From Saccharina japonica (lineage: Eukaryota; Sar; Phaeophyceae; Laminariales; Laminariaceae): DNA of 64,000 nucleotides. The DNA is taken from the NCBI GenBank assembly GCA_008828725.1, contig MEHQ01002210.1, positions 90,644 to 154,643 of the forward strand. Direction: 5' to 3'. Under the pieces are notes generated by a model, which saw only the letters and a list, made by a program, of their open reading frames with translations, was not told where the DNA came from and searched no databases. Below are positions 46,106 through 57,235 of this stretch, in pieces; positions within the stretch are counted from its first letter, which is position 1, and the number at the start of each line of letters is the position of its first letter. Made by a program: the position numbers and the translations under genes.

Positions 46106-46240
46106 TTTAATTTTAATTTTAATTTTAATTTTAATTTTAATTTTAATTTTAATTTTAATTTTAATTTTAATTTTAATTTTAATTTTAATTTTAATTTTAA
46201 TTTTAATTTTAATTTTAATTTTAATTTTAATTTTGATTTT
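46106..46240 (+). repeat. TTTTAA hexamer microsatellite
   Basis: About 22 units of TTTTAA run almost without error, followed by two TTTTGA units. The open frame through it encodes only Ile-Leu repetition. Confidence 0.97.
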
Positions 46241-46621
46241 GATTTATTTTAATATATTTATTTTTTCTCCCCCCACAAATAGACGCACACTTCCTGAATT
46301 CCACAGCCTCAGAATGTGTCCCCCTCATACGGGATGTACACCCTACATGAGGACATATAAAATCCGTAAGTACGCGCTATCGAAGTATTACACTCAGCTA
46401 GCAAAGATGAGCTTCGACGAAATCCTCGAGCTCACAGCTGTTGTTTTTAATTTTTTTAAATGATACACTATTAAATAGTACATTTATACATTATTACAGC
46501 AATACATTAATATATTATTACATGAAATCAATACATTAATATATTCAACGATAAGACACTCATGCAGTAATGCATTAATACATTAGACTATTACATTAAT
46601 GCATTAATACATTAATACATT
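46241..46621. other. AT-rich DNA ending in ATACATTA microsatellite
   Basis: No gene is visible. 46490-46621 is made of ATTAATAC-type words, into which the next element is inserted. Confidence 0.6.
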
Positions 46622-46973
46622 GGAGTGTTTGCGATAGAAGTAAAACAAATATATACTTTCCTTCCGCTCAAAAAAGTAAATTCCCTTCCCCCCATGGTTT
46701 CGGTGTGTTTGCGATAGAAGTAAACAAAATCCTGCAGGCGACGCCTCCGAAAATGATAAGGGAAGTGGAGTGAGGCAATGCGGCAAACCAAACAAATAAC
46801 GAAAAAAAAAAGTAGCGTACGAGAGGAACGGCAGCCCAGCAACGGTGGCGGCGGCAGCGGTAACCGCAGTGCCGCAGCTGCTATCCCACGACCACAAGCA
46901 GCAGCACAGGTGGCTGCAGCTACGTGGCGGCAGTCCCAGCAGCATCGGCAACCCCAGCAGCAGCGGCAGCAGC

Positions 46974-47013
<40 letters not shown>

Positions 47014-47728
47014 AAGCAGAAGCAACAGCTTCCGTTTTTTTTTTAATTTTATTTTGCGCCCGACTATTCTTGTCGTCGTGTGCTGCTCCTCCTGCTGCCC
47101 TCGACCTACGCGCGACACCGCGCCGGCAAGCTCCGCTCCAAGCCCGCCCGGCGCCCGACATATATAGACCGTGGCGGCGCGCCGCCGCTGCTGCTACTGC
47201 TGCTACTGCTGCTACCGCAGTGTGGTGAAATTGAAATGATAAACGACGATCTGCCATCCTGTCGCGCTCTAGAAGCAAGGCAGATGGTACGAGTAACTCG
47301 TACTCGTATATACGAGTAGTTATTTCTGAACGGCGCATCCTCCACGAAACCAAGCCGGTGAGCGCGTACCGTAGCGGGCCGCCAGCAGTCCGCGGGCGCC
47401 CCGTTAGCAAGCTCCAGCACCGCTCGTCCGTATCATACTCCAGCTGCACCTCTCGAGCCTCTGTGCTCCCACCGGTTGTTGTGTTGTGTAGAGCAAGCAG
47501 CAAGGTTGTGGCCTATGGGAGAAATCTCCCATAATTTGGGGCGTTCTGAGTCGGTAGAATGTTCGGTGCGTGTAGGCCAATAAAACTGAGAGGCAAACGT
47601 TACCGTAACTTTTGATCAAAAACATACTTCTCTAATATTTTTGCCGTTTTTAAACAAAATTACCTCAAATCCTCCCTTCGGGAGAATTTTTAAAGAAGTA
47701 AAAGTTAAAAAAAAAAGGCAAACACTCC
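46622..47728. mobile_element. CAG-rich TIR element, copy 1
   Basis: The termini are GGAGTGTTTGC and GCAAACACTCC, flanked by ATT on both sides. The interior has a short subterminal repeat of GTGTTTGCGATAGAAGTAAA at 46700, a (CAG)n run near 46975-47010, a GC-rich block and a CCGGTTGTTGTGTTGTGTAG segment. No transposase is seen. Copy 2 is at 48289-49421. Long Leu-, Gln- and Ala-rich frames on both strands come from the triplet repeats. Confidence 0.75.
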
Positions 47729-48288
47729 ATTAACAAAATAATACATGCATACAGTCGTATATTGATCCATTAATCCATTAATACATTCATACATTAACAC
47801 AGTAATACAGGGAAATAATATTTGGGATCAGGAACCGATAGAATAATAATCTGCAGTTTGTTGTTGTCGGGAGATTTCGGCGTTATGGTTGATATTTTTT
47901 AGCTGATTACGAAGTACGGAGATCACTTTGACAGCAGCACCTGACATTGTTTGGTTAATCGCGCTTGTGGGAATACCAAGTGGATACTGCACAAAACGGT
48001 GCTAGCAGACTGGTAGAATACGCGAACAGACAGGGCTGTTGTTTATACAACCGGACAGAGGTCGTTCGCTGGACCAGATAATTCGTGTAACAAATGAATA
48101 CATCCATACCTTAATATTATTGATTACTACGTTGATAGACTAATACATTTATTTATACATTATTAAAACATTTACACTAATACATTAATACATCAATACA
48201 TTAGTACATCAACCTGTGTATCAGACACACACATACATATAATACATAAATAGGTCCAATCGGCGTTGGACCAACCTATTTACATATT
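47729..48288. other. AT-rich DNA between two TIR elements
   Basis: ATACATTA words fill 47740-47820 and 48090-48210. From about 48215 the sequence belongs to duplication block B2. No gene is seen. Confidence 0.55.
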
Positions 48289-48618
48289 AGAGTGTTTGCG
48301 ATAGAAGTAAAAACAATATATACTTTCCTTCCGCTCAAAAAAGTGAATTCCCTTCCCCTCATGGTTTCGGTGTGTTTGCGATAGAAGTAAAAAAATTCCT
48401 GCAGGCGACGCCTCCGAAAATAATAAGGGAAGTGGGGTGAGGCAATGCGGCAAACCAAACAAACAACGAAAACAAAAAGTAGCGTACGAGAGGAACGGCA
48501 GCCAAGCAACGGTGGCGGCGGCAGGGGTATGGCCGCAGTGCCGCAGCTGCAATCCCACGACCGCAAGCAGCAGCACCGGTGGCTGCAGCTATGTGGCGGC
48601 AGCCTCAGCAGCAGCGGC

Positions 48619-48656
<38 letters not shown>

Positions 48657-49421
48657 CAACAGCAGCAGAGCAGCAGCAGAGCAGGAGAAGCAACAACTTC
48701 CGTTTTTGCTTTTCTCGATTTTGCGTCCAACTATTCTTGTCGTCGTGTGCTGCTCCTGCTGCTGCCCACGACCTACGCGCGACACCGCGCCGGCACGCTC
48801 CGCTCCAAGCCCGCCCGGGGCTCGACATATATAGACCGTGGCGGCGCGCCGCCGCTGCTGCTACTGCTGCTAGTGCTGCTACCGCAGTGTGGTGAAATTG
48901 AAATGATACACGGCGATCTGTCATCCTGTCGCGCTCTACAAGCAAGGCGGTAAGACTACGTCTCCATTCGAGTACGACTCGTACGAGTAACTTGTACTCG
49001 TACGAGTAGTTCTTCTGACAGCGCATCCTCCACGACACCAAGCCGGCGAGAGCGTACCGTAGCGGGCCGCCAGCAGTCCGCCGGCGCCCCGTCAGCAAAA
49101 TCCAGCACCGCTTGTCCGTATCATACTGTAGCACACCTCTCGAGCCTCTGTGCTCCCACCGGTTGTTGTGTTGTGTAGAGCAAGCAGCAAGGTTGGGGCC
49201 TATGGGAGACATGTCCCATAATTTGTGGCGTTCTGCGTCGGTAGAATGCTCGGTGTGTGTAGGCCAATGAAACTGAGAGCCAAACGTTACCGTAACGTTT
49301 GATCAAAAACGTACTTCTCTAAAGTACTTTTTTGCCGTTTTTTGTTAAATTTACCGCAAATCCTTCCTTCGGGAGAATTTTTAGAGAAGTAAAAGTAAGA
49401 AAAAAAAAACGCAAACACTCT
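48289..49421. mobile_element. CAG-rich TIR element, copy 2, inserted in block B2
   Basis: The termini are AGAGTGTTTGC and GCAAACACTCT with ATT on both sides (48286-48288 and 49422-49424). Block A2 has the empty site near 31780-31787, with a single ACT in the equivalent place. The interior has the same order as copy 1, with (CAG)n near 48617-48665. A 3-bp target duplication fits PIF/Harbinger or CACTA groups; the ends match neither clearly. Confidence 0.8.
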
Positions 49422-49759
49422 ATTGTCACGTTTACTACTTACAGTCACGTATTATATTGATACGTTAGTGACTTCTGCCGGTATGTTTGAGAGTAAAACA
49501 GATCTGCCAGTTTTAGGGTATAACCGGTTAACCGGACCTAAGTATCTGCCGGGTCTTGTGTTTAAGAACCAAGTAATCACGAAAGCCTGTTGGGTTTCCA
49601 AAAACGTCGGTAATTCGGTGTGTGTTCTATACGAAGTACGTGGTACATACCTCTACCTCTGACACTTATCACCGACAGGGCTCGCTTGGTGAGCATATTG
49701 TTCTCCGTGGACCGTTTTTGTTTTTCTACCATTCATACATTTATCTGTTGTACTCGCCT

Positions 49760-50100
49760 TTCTTTTATTCCTCCTTCCCACGTAATAGTGGCAACTCAGA
49801 TTCGGGGGCAAAAGTAAGCTATTTATTCTTCTTCCTCCCCACTTCGGTCTTACGGGTTGTGCCCCTTGCATCTTTACTGCAACAAGACTTCGACTTTCTT
49901 CCCTCTCGTCGACTCGATTCGAATTGCGCTTACCCACACCGCAATTAACAGAAATAGGCGTTATCAGCAATTCATTGATTCAGTTGAATATTTGTTTGTA
50001 TGCAAACGATCTGAAAAAGCCGACCGATGTTGGATCCGAACCCCAGAACCAACTCTAAGTGGCATTCAAGGGTACCACTAGCCCACCGGGGTGACCGATT
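49760..50100 (-). mobile_element. tRNA-derived SINE shared by both duplicate blocks (B2 copy)
   Basis: This is orthologous in position to 32120-32460 and has the A box GTGGGCTAGTGGTACCC and a decayed B box near 50033. Confidence 0.75.
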
Positions 50101-50276
50101 GGTACTGCTGTATGCATATTATATACATTTCTTGAATAAATCCTGGTCCAGCTGTGAAGTCGACGAGGGGTTAAACGTGGCGGTGACTACTGGGAGCGTC
50201 TGTGGGCATTCCAGGCCACAAATCGGCGAACCAGGCCACAAAACAGTGGCAACTACTGTACTTTAGAGTAGTAAAA

Positions 50277-50408
50277 ATGCGGCGTGTCAAAGGTTCTGCG
50301 AAAACACGCATCACTGCTGCCTTGGCCAATGAGCGTCGCCTATGCAACGTGGTTGTTGATTGTGTGGCGGATAGTCCGGTGCCGGGAATTAACAGGAAAC
50401 TTCGGTAA
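50277..50408 (+). CDS. Short conserved ORF start (B2 copy), doubtful
   Basis: This 43-residue frame begins MRRVKGSAKTRITAALAN and corresponds to 32591-32745. Only the first 25 residues agree. No domain is visible. Confidence 0.15.
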   Translation: MRRVKGSAKTRITAALANERRLCNVVVDCVADSPVPGINRKLR

Positions 50409-50707
50409 CTTGTCGTTCGTACCAGCAGTTATTTTGTGTACGTCATGTGGTGCTGCTGTTGTTGTTAGGCTTAAGTTGGAGTGTTGTCAAAACCTACGGG
50501 CTTTTTGGCCTATATATATCCACCTGAGAAAACTCGTCTATACAACAAGCAACTCTGTTACATCCCCCATGCCAGTCGATTTCCGAGAGCATGGTGGCGT
50601 CAATTGTTTTTCGCATTTAATACCGCTTACTCAAAAAGAAATGATCTGAAGAGTGGCACACATTGCAACGTGTAAAATTACTTGGTATCGGTGGCCGACT
50701 GAATGCT

Positions 50708-50885
50708 TTCTAGGGTAGGCACAATTCGACGAGAGTCGACAAGGGAGCGAAGTGGTGAAAGCTTCTCGCCAAAAAAGTGCAAGGCAGGTACCGTAGTGCG
50801 GAGGGAGAAGAAGAACCGACTTAGTCACCCCGGATCTGAGTTACGACTAAAGAGGGAGAGAGAATAGAAGAGCGAGTACTTTAAA
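50708..50885 (+). mobile_element. SINE, 5'-truncated, private to B2
   Basis: The body motif CACCCCGGATCTGAGTTACG near 50826 and the tail AGGGAGAGAGAATAGAAG identify the family. Block A2 is uninterrupted at the matching place near 33105-33130, so this insertion followed the duplication. Confidence 0.72.
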
Positions 50886-51254
50886 TGGGATGGGAAAAAC
50901 AAATATCGATTGCGCTCTCTCAAATCCGAATGGCGCTGTGAGGTTCGACGTACAGTATGAACATGTTCATTGCTGATTCCATAGCAGCAGGTCAAACGAT
51001 TTCGAGCGCTACATGGAAGCACCACGGCAACACACAACAGGGTGGAGACAGGAGGGCATTGGCGTGAGTTTCTCCAGGGCGGGAGATTAAGACAAGTTTG
51101 TATATTTATCCGTCCACTGCTGCTGAACCTACTACATATTGTTATAAACGGTTTGTTCTCGGAAAGTATCATGCGCCTCTGCACGGCTGAAACTCTAGTT
51201 TCGCGGCGGAAAGGCGACAGCGGTATCAAGCGTCACTCCTGTCACAGGGTACCA

Positions 51255-51335
51255 AGAAAAAAAGACCAAATATTGTTGCAAAACACTTGTAAGATATACT
51301 GTGTACTGTAGGTCCTATTTACTACGGTCACCCGG
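51255..51335 (-). mobile_element. Short MITE, private to B2
   Basis: The sequence GACCAAATATTG...GTAGGTCCTATTTACTA is an inverted-orientation relative of the MITE at 56938-57034. It is absent from the matching place in A2 near 33440-33460. One terminal repeat is eroded. Confidence 0.6.
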
Positions 51336-52389
51336 AATAAACATTGCAGCCTACCAGCACCAGCGCACGGAACGAAAGTGTGGAGCTGAAGAATCAGAAG
51401 AAGGTCTGCCGCTGGTCCTTAACTGGCGGCTGAGTTGGGGTCGAAGTTTGACGGCTAGCGAGAGCGCCGATGAGTATGGGCGGGGAGACGTATTCAGTGT
51501 CCTTATCGGGTTCCTAACTTCTAGGTACGATTGTATTTTTCACCTGACCGAGTACTACCTCGTAGTAATGGCGGAAGAGCTTGTTGACTTTTCACTGCCA
51601 GCTAGGTAGTGGGCAGGTGTATTTCCAGAGAAGTAATCGGATCTCAGTGCACCAGTGAGGATGAGTGTCGGGTATGCAGGCGGAAAAGGGCGCCACAAAG
51701 GCCACGTAGTCCACGAGCGAAGCATTGTACTTCGTACGAAGGTGTTTCCATGGGCACTAAATAAGTTTTCGGGATTAGTCGTTGGGTTAGAGTAAATGTA
51801 GACACTTGGTTTCGATAATAGGTCACGTGGAGCCAACCTCCCCAAAAAGTATATCGTACTTCATAGTGGGCAGTGGTTGAATGGGCTCCTTGCCAGTAGT
51901 AGCGCTATGGTGATGAAAGCACAGATGTACGTATGAGGACAACCATGGTATAAAATAAATCGTCCGGTAACATCTTGGATCAATGTACGGGCTTAGAACC
52001 CCTAACCGTAACCCTATAACCCCAAACCCGACCACATTATTAGGGATCTGGAAAATTCCCGGAAATATCCTGCCAGACGAAAAGCTAATATCATAGGAGG
52101 ACTACGTATAGGTACGTATTGTGTTTACGTAGAGGGTTTTACAATTTCTGTTCTGAGTCTCCCTCCGTCGCCGGAACCGCCACAGCTTTTACTGTCAGAA
52201 ATTGATCCAAATCGACGAACAGTGGAAAAACTGAAGCTATTGCGCGATAAACCTGAAGGCAGGTATGCACAGCGGGGGGGGGGGGGGCGTCTGCGATCAT
52301 GGCTTGTCGAGAATTCCGCGGAGGTTAAACCTTCTGCGACTATCAATAGGCTGGCTAGCACAATAAGGGATGGCTGACACAACAAAGTT

Positions 52390-52872
52390 CTAGGTTGTGT
52401 TCTGCAGGATATGTGCAGTACTTGGAATTAGCGTAGGAGTTGTTTTTTCAGTTCTGAATGGGTTAAGCAGAATCGTTGAAGGTGGCGAAGATAATATTTG
52501 ATGCCTACAGGCATCAAGAGCATTTATCGTGTTTCTAATTAATATCTTGTGAAATATGAGTGATGGATGGATGCCATGTGAAAACACATTCTTGACAACC
52601 GCTCGAGAAAAAAAAGGTCGCATCGAACAATGAACGCCTTTGCAAAATAAAAAGTTGATTTTCAAGAATTTGGCGTTTTGCGTCTCTTCTCCCAATAAGA
52701 AATTGGATTTAAGCATTTCTGCTGAAAGTAGACAGGGAATAAGACGCGAGGCTGAGTTCAAATAGGAAATATTTAAGTGCGGTCGCGTACTGTACCTTTC
52801 TTTGTCGTAGCACGTGATATGAGTTCTGCCTAGGTACGAAGCGCTTATTTGCCGTAGCGAGCTCTCTGTCAT
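52390..52872 (-). CDS. Unrecognised 160-residue ORF
   Basis: A continuous minus-strand frame starts MTESSLRQISASYLGRTHIT at 52872 and ends at 52390. The composition is even, with basic and hydrophobic residues mixed, and is not driven by tandem repeats. No signal peptide, membrane helix or domain is recognised. It spans the end of block B2 on its C-terminal side and abuts the foldback cluster on its N-terminal side, so it may be a chimeric chance frame. No copy exists elsewhere in the window. Confidence 0.28.
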   Translation of the reverse strand: MTESSLRQISASYLGRTHITCYDKERYSTRPHLNISYLNSASRLIPCLLSAEMLKSNFLLGEETQNAKFLKINFLFCKGVHCSMRPFFSRAVVKNVFSHGIHPSLIFHKILIRNTINALDACRHQILSSPPSTILLNPFRTEKTTPTLIPSTAHILQNTT

Positions 52873-52904
52873 TTTTATTCTTTTATGTTTTTGCTTGGTG
52901 TAAC

Positions 52905-53690
52905 GCCTGTTGTAGCGGACACGATAGCGATGCTACAATCCCTCGCATCATCGATTTGTTTTGGTTTATTTTTTTATTTTTGCCGTGATCGCTTTTGCCT
53001 TTGTCTCTCCGCCCCCCCGTATTTTCCTAGGACTTTCTTTGGCTGCTTAGCTACGTACGTATACATTTTGTTTTTTGTTACTTCCTCTTCTCTTTCCTGG
53101 ACTCTCGTGTGAGGCACGAGGACGAAACGGAACTGAGTAGGAAGTGCCACGTATCCGTTGTATGGGTGGCGCCCAAGGGAATGGAGACAGAGGGTGGGGG
53201 GGTTCGTAGGGAAACCGCGGCGGACGAAAGCAGGAAAGAGACGGCAAACAGAGTAGGTACCAGCACCAGATCGACTAGCTGGTAGAACCTGCCTGTACTA
53301 CGGGCACAAACCTGCCTCAGCTGGCTGGAAGGTACTTTTGGTGTGCTCTGGCTGCCTGTCTTTTCAAGTCGTTCTTAGTCTTGCTTTGTTGGCACTGTTT
53401 TTTTTTTCGGTTCAATTAATTTCATTCCGTTTCGTTTCATTTCATTTGGTTTCTTTTAACTAGATGTCGCATCTCATCTGGGAGAAGCACGACATTTTTA
53501 TTTTTTTATTTTGCCATGCTTTTGTTTGGTTGCTTGATTGTTGATTTGCTTCAGTATGTTTACTTCTATTATTTTTCCTTTTCGCTTTTTTCTTTCTTTT
53601 CTCTTTTTTTTCTCTTGCATGCACCTGGATTGCTAGCAGGGTAGGTCTTGCCTGTCGTATATGGCATTGCATTGTCTGCTCTGCTTACTG
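52905..53690 (+). repeat. Foldback-family repeat, diverged direct copy P1
   Basis: It resembles 53733-54500 in the same orientation (GCGATGCTACAA, GTGATCGCTTTTGCCTTTG, GGACTTTCTTTGGCTGCTTA, CTGCCTGTACTACGGGCAC, GATTGCTAGCAGGGTAGG). It is more diverged than the other copies. Confidence 0.8.
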
Positions 53691-55955
53691 CAATTTTTCT
53701 TTTTTTCATTTTTCTTTTTGCTTGTTGTATTGCCTGTTGTTGCTTCTCAANGGGGGCACGACAGCGATGCTACAACCCCTCGCATCATTTGCTTCGTTTA
53801 CTTTGTTTCACTTATTTATGTTACCGTGATCGCTTTTGCCTTTGTTTCTCCGCCTTCCGTATTTGTCTAGGACTTTCTTTGGTGGCTTAGCTACGTACGT
53901 ATTAATTTTGTTTTTGTCATTCCCCGTTCTCTTTCCGGGACTCTCGTGTGTTACAAGAGAACGAAACGGAATTGAGTTGGAAGTGCCACGTACCCGTTGT
54001 ATGGGTGGCGCCCAAGGGAAGGGACTCGGAGGGTGGGGGGGGTCATAGGGAAACCAGGACGGACGAAAGCAGGAAAGAGACGGCAAACAGAGTAGGTGCC
54101 AGACCGACTAGCTGGTAGAACCTGCCTGTACTACGGGCACAAACCTGCCTCGGCTGGCCTTCGGTGTGCTCCGGCTGGCTGTCCTATCCTGTCGTTCTCA
54201 GTCTTGCTCTGTTGGCGCTGTTTCGGTCCATTTTATTTTCTTTCATTTCATTTGGTTTTTTATTGGAGGTCGCATCTCCTCTGGGAGAAGCACGACACTT
54301 TCTTTCTTTTTTTTGTCATGCTTTTTATTTGGTTGCTTGATTATTGATTTGCTTCAGTATATTTACTTTTTATTATTTTTTCTTTTCGCTTTTTTCTTTT
54401 TTCTCTTTTTTTCTCTTGCATGCACCTGGATTGCTAGCAGGGTAGGTCTTGCCTGTCGTATATGGCGTTGCATTGTCTGCTCTGCTTACTGCACTGAGTG
54501 TAGTATCTCTGTGTCGTAGTTTTGTGACCACAGAACTGGTACCTTTTTAGGATGATGAATCGGCACGGACACTGGGTGTGCTGGATGTCGACGGGTAGAA
54601 AGGAAGGTTTAATGTGAAGAACACACACACACACATTGCAGTCTATCTATGGAAACATGTTCCGCGCTTCAACCTCATTGTGCCCGTGCGAGACCGCCTC
54701 GACAAGTCGCACCGTACCCCAAAACTGTATCCTTCTCACCTTCTCCTCGGATACTTATCTTCCTGGACTATGACGAGATCCACGGCACCACATAAATACT
54801 TACTTGAAAAAACTAAAACATAAAAACGAAACGTATTTAGTTTTTTTTTACGAAGCGTAGCATGAAACGAAACGCAAGCATGAACTGAACACGAGACACA
54901 TGCAGTATACACGCAGCTTGTAAATGTGGGGTTCGACGAATTGCTCTAATACCTCACAACCGATGTTGTTGTTGTTGTTGTTGTTGTTGATGTTTTTTTT
55001 GTTTTTTTTTCTGTGTGTGTGTTCTTCACATTAAACCTTCCTTTCTACCCGTCGACATCCAGCACACCCAGTGTCCGTGCCGATTCTTCGTCCTAAAAAG
55101 GTACCAGTCAGTTCTGTGGTCACAAAACTACGACACAGAGATACTACACTCAGTGCAGTAAGCAGAGCAGACAATGCAACGCCATATACGACAGGCAAGA
55201 CCTACCCTGCTAGCAATCCAGGTGCATGCAAGAGAAAAAAAGAGAAAAAAAGAAAAAAGCGAAAATAAAAAATAATAAAAAGTAAATATACTGAAGCTAA
55301 TCAACAATCAAGCAACCAAATAAAAAGCATGACAAAAAAATGAAAGAAAGTGTCGTGCTTCTCCCAGAGGAGATGCGACCTCCAATAAAAAACCAATTGA
55401 AATGAAAGAAAATGAAATGGACCGAAACAGCGCCAACAGAGCAAGACTGAGAACGACAGGAAAGGACAGCCAGCCGGAGCACACCAAAGGCCAGCCGAGG
55501 CAGGTTTGTGCCCGTAGTACAGGCAGGTTCTACCAGCTAGTCGGTCTGGCACCTACTCTGTTTGCCGTCTCTTTCCTGCTTTCGTCCGCCCTGGTTTCCC
55601 TATGACCCCCCCCACCCTCCGTCCCCCTTCCCTTGGACGCCACCCCTACAACGGGTACGTGGCACTTCCAACTCAATTCCGTTTCGTTCTCGTGTAACAC
55701 ACGAGAGTCCCTGAAAGAGAACGGGCAATGACAAAAACAAACTGAATACGTACGTAGCTAAGCCACCAAAGAAAGTCCTAGGAAAAATACGGAAGGCGGA
55801 GAAACAAAGGCAAAAGCGATCACGGTAACATAAATAAGTGAAACAAAGTAAACGAAGCAAATGATGNCAGGGGTTGTAGCATCGCTGTCGTGCCCCCCTT
55901 GAGAAGCAACAACAGGCAATACAACAAGCAAAAAAATGAAAAATAAGAAAAACAA
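53690..55955. repeat. Long foldback: 945-bp inverted arms with 376-bp centre
   Basis: The left arm 53690-54634 and right arm 55011-55955 are inverted and closely alike, for example CCTGCCTGTACTACGGGCAC near 54121 against its complement near 55511. The centre 54635-55010 is unique and contains a (GTT)n run near 54965-54988. Each arm holds an N. The arms have no convincing gene; T-rich hydrophobic frames in them recur because the DNA is repeated. Confidence 0.85.
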
Positions 55956-56043
55956 ATCAAACAAACAAACAAACAAACAAAGGGAAAGAAAGACCACCAG
56001 AAATACCCAGGAAAAACAATTGCCCATCCGCCAGGCCAGGTAA

Positions 56044-56754
56044 GGGCCGTTTTTAACGACGCGTATTTAGCAAATAAATTGCCAAATTTCCATTTTTTGG
56101 CAAGTTTTACTTGCCAAAATAGCAAAAAACTTGCCAAGTTTTTTTCCGGATATTTCCGNAGCTGTTCGTTGGCAAGTTTTTGGAAAGTCAAATTTGCTAT
56201 TTCACTTGCCATTTGCGACCAATCACGCCTACCCAAGACCATGCAAACCACACGCCGTTGCGCTAGACGCACGAGCTGCAGCAACACAGGAAGATACCGA
56301 GGGCTAGATGGTGGTGCTGACAGCAGATGATGGTGGCTGACGGCACTGCTTAAGGGGTTGCTGGCGCGGGTGACGAACCGCATGTAGGCGTGGCACTGGT
56401 GCCGTCTGGCGCTGATACTCAAGTCAATCCCAATCAAACAGTCGCTCCAGCTTTCCCAAGNNAACGAACAACGTGACTATGATCGCCCTGGAGGGCTGTC
56501 CACCTCTGGGATCTACGAGATATGCTTGGATCCGTCTCCAGGCCACCCATGCCTCGACGAGGGTGTCGTCTAGCTGTCCGATCCTTGCTGTACGGGGTTT
56601 GATACAAAAACTGAAGGCGTTACGTGGCTCAAATAGCAAGTTTCTTGCCATTTCATCGTGTTTGTCGATAGAAAGTATTTTCCAATACTTGCCAATTTGT
56701 TGTTGCCAAAATAGCAAGTTTTTTGCTATTTGCTTGTGTCGTTAAAAACGGCCT
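56044..56754. mobile_element. TIR element in first unit, PIF/Harbinger-like ends
   Basis: The terminal repeats GGCCGTTTTTAACGAC and their complement are perfect over 16 bp (56045-56060 and 56739-56754). TAA lies directly left. The second unit has the empty site near 58899. Subterminal TTGCCAAAATAGCAAG-type words occur at both ends. The interior carries a 97-codon minus-strand frame (56717-56424) including DTLVEAWVAWRRIQAYLVD, not recognised. Ns at 56159 and 56461-56462 limit reading. Confidence 0.7.
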
Positions 56755-56937
56755 CTCTTTTCTCACTCATAGGCGCATAAGACACGAGAGTAAAGCAATG
56801 AAAAGACTGAAAAAGAACAAAAAAACAATACAAACTAGTCAGCTCGTCTCTAGGTTCCGAAAGCGGCTACAGAGGTGCGCGGCAACTACGTAGTATTAAT
56901 AGTACTACTGGCGGAATAGCCAAAAGCCAACTATTCC

Positions 56938-57034
56938 GGGGGGCCATAGTAAATAGGACCTACGGTATATACAAAAAACAATATATTTAGCTTATTACAC
57001 CGACAATATTTGGTCCTATTTACTATGGTCCTCC
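56938..57034. mobile_element. 97-bp MITE, copy in first unit
   Basis: The ends are GGGCCATAGTAAATAGGACC and the near-complement GGTCCTATTTACTATGGTCC. The centre is AT-rich. The same element lies at 59066-59162 by duplication of the unit and at 51255-51335 independently. Confidence 0.7.
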
Positions 57035-57235
57035 GCAATAGACAGCAAAAACCGACGCCATCTAACAACACTCGGAAAGAAACCCTTACGAGCTGGGCCA
57101 GCCATGAAATGGATTTTCTGTTGTGAGCTTCTAACGCCTCCAATTTTGCGAGTAAGGATTAAAAAATTGGAAGAGATATCCTGACATATTTTTGGAGATG
57201 CAAAAAAACGTAATGAACTTTTCTGAACTTTTATA

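Larger units (their letters stand above)
48215..52420. repeat. Segmental duplication block B2
   Basis: This is the counterpart of 31725-35470. Relative to A2 it has private insertions at 48289-49421 (TIR element), 50708-50885 (SINE) and 51255-51335 (MITE), and it lacks the hAT-like element. A G run at 52274-52287 is also private. Confidence 0.88.

Noticed and set aside
46089-46463. Frame encoding an Ile-Leu repeat
   Set aside because: It is a translated TTTTAA microsatellite.
46604-47503. 299-codon minus-strand frame rich in Leu
   Set aside because: It is the translation of a (CAG)n-bearing TIR element. Long frames exist on both strands and change with the triplet run.
48436-49212. Ala-, Gln- and Leu-rich frames of 130-207 codons
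   Set aside because: They arise from the second CAG-rich element, overlap in several frames and show no domain.
52885-53112. Hydrophobic frames recurring in the foldback arms
   Set aside because: They recur only because the DNA is repeated. T-rich sequence gives Phe/Leu-rich translations, and reading is lost in other copies.
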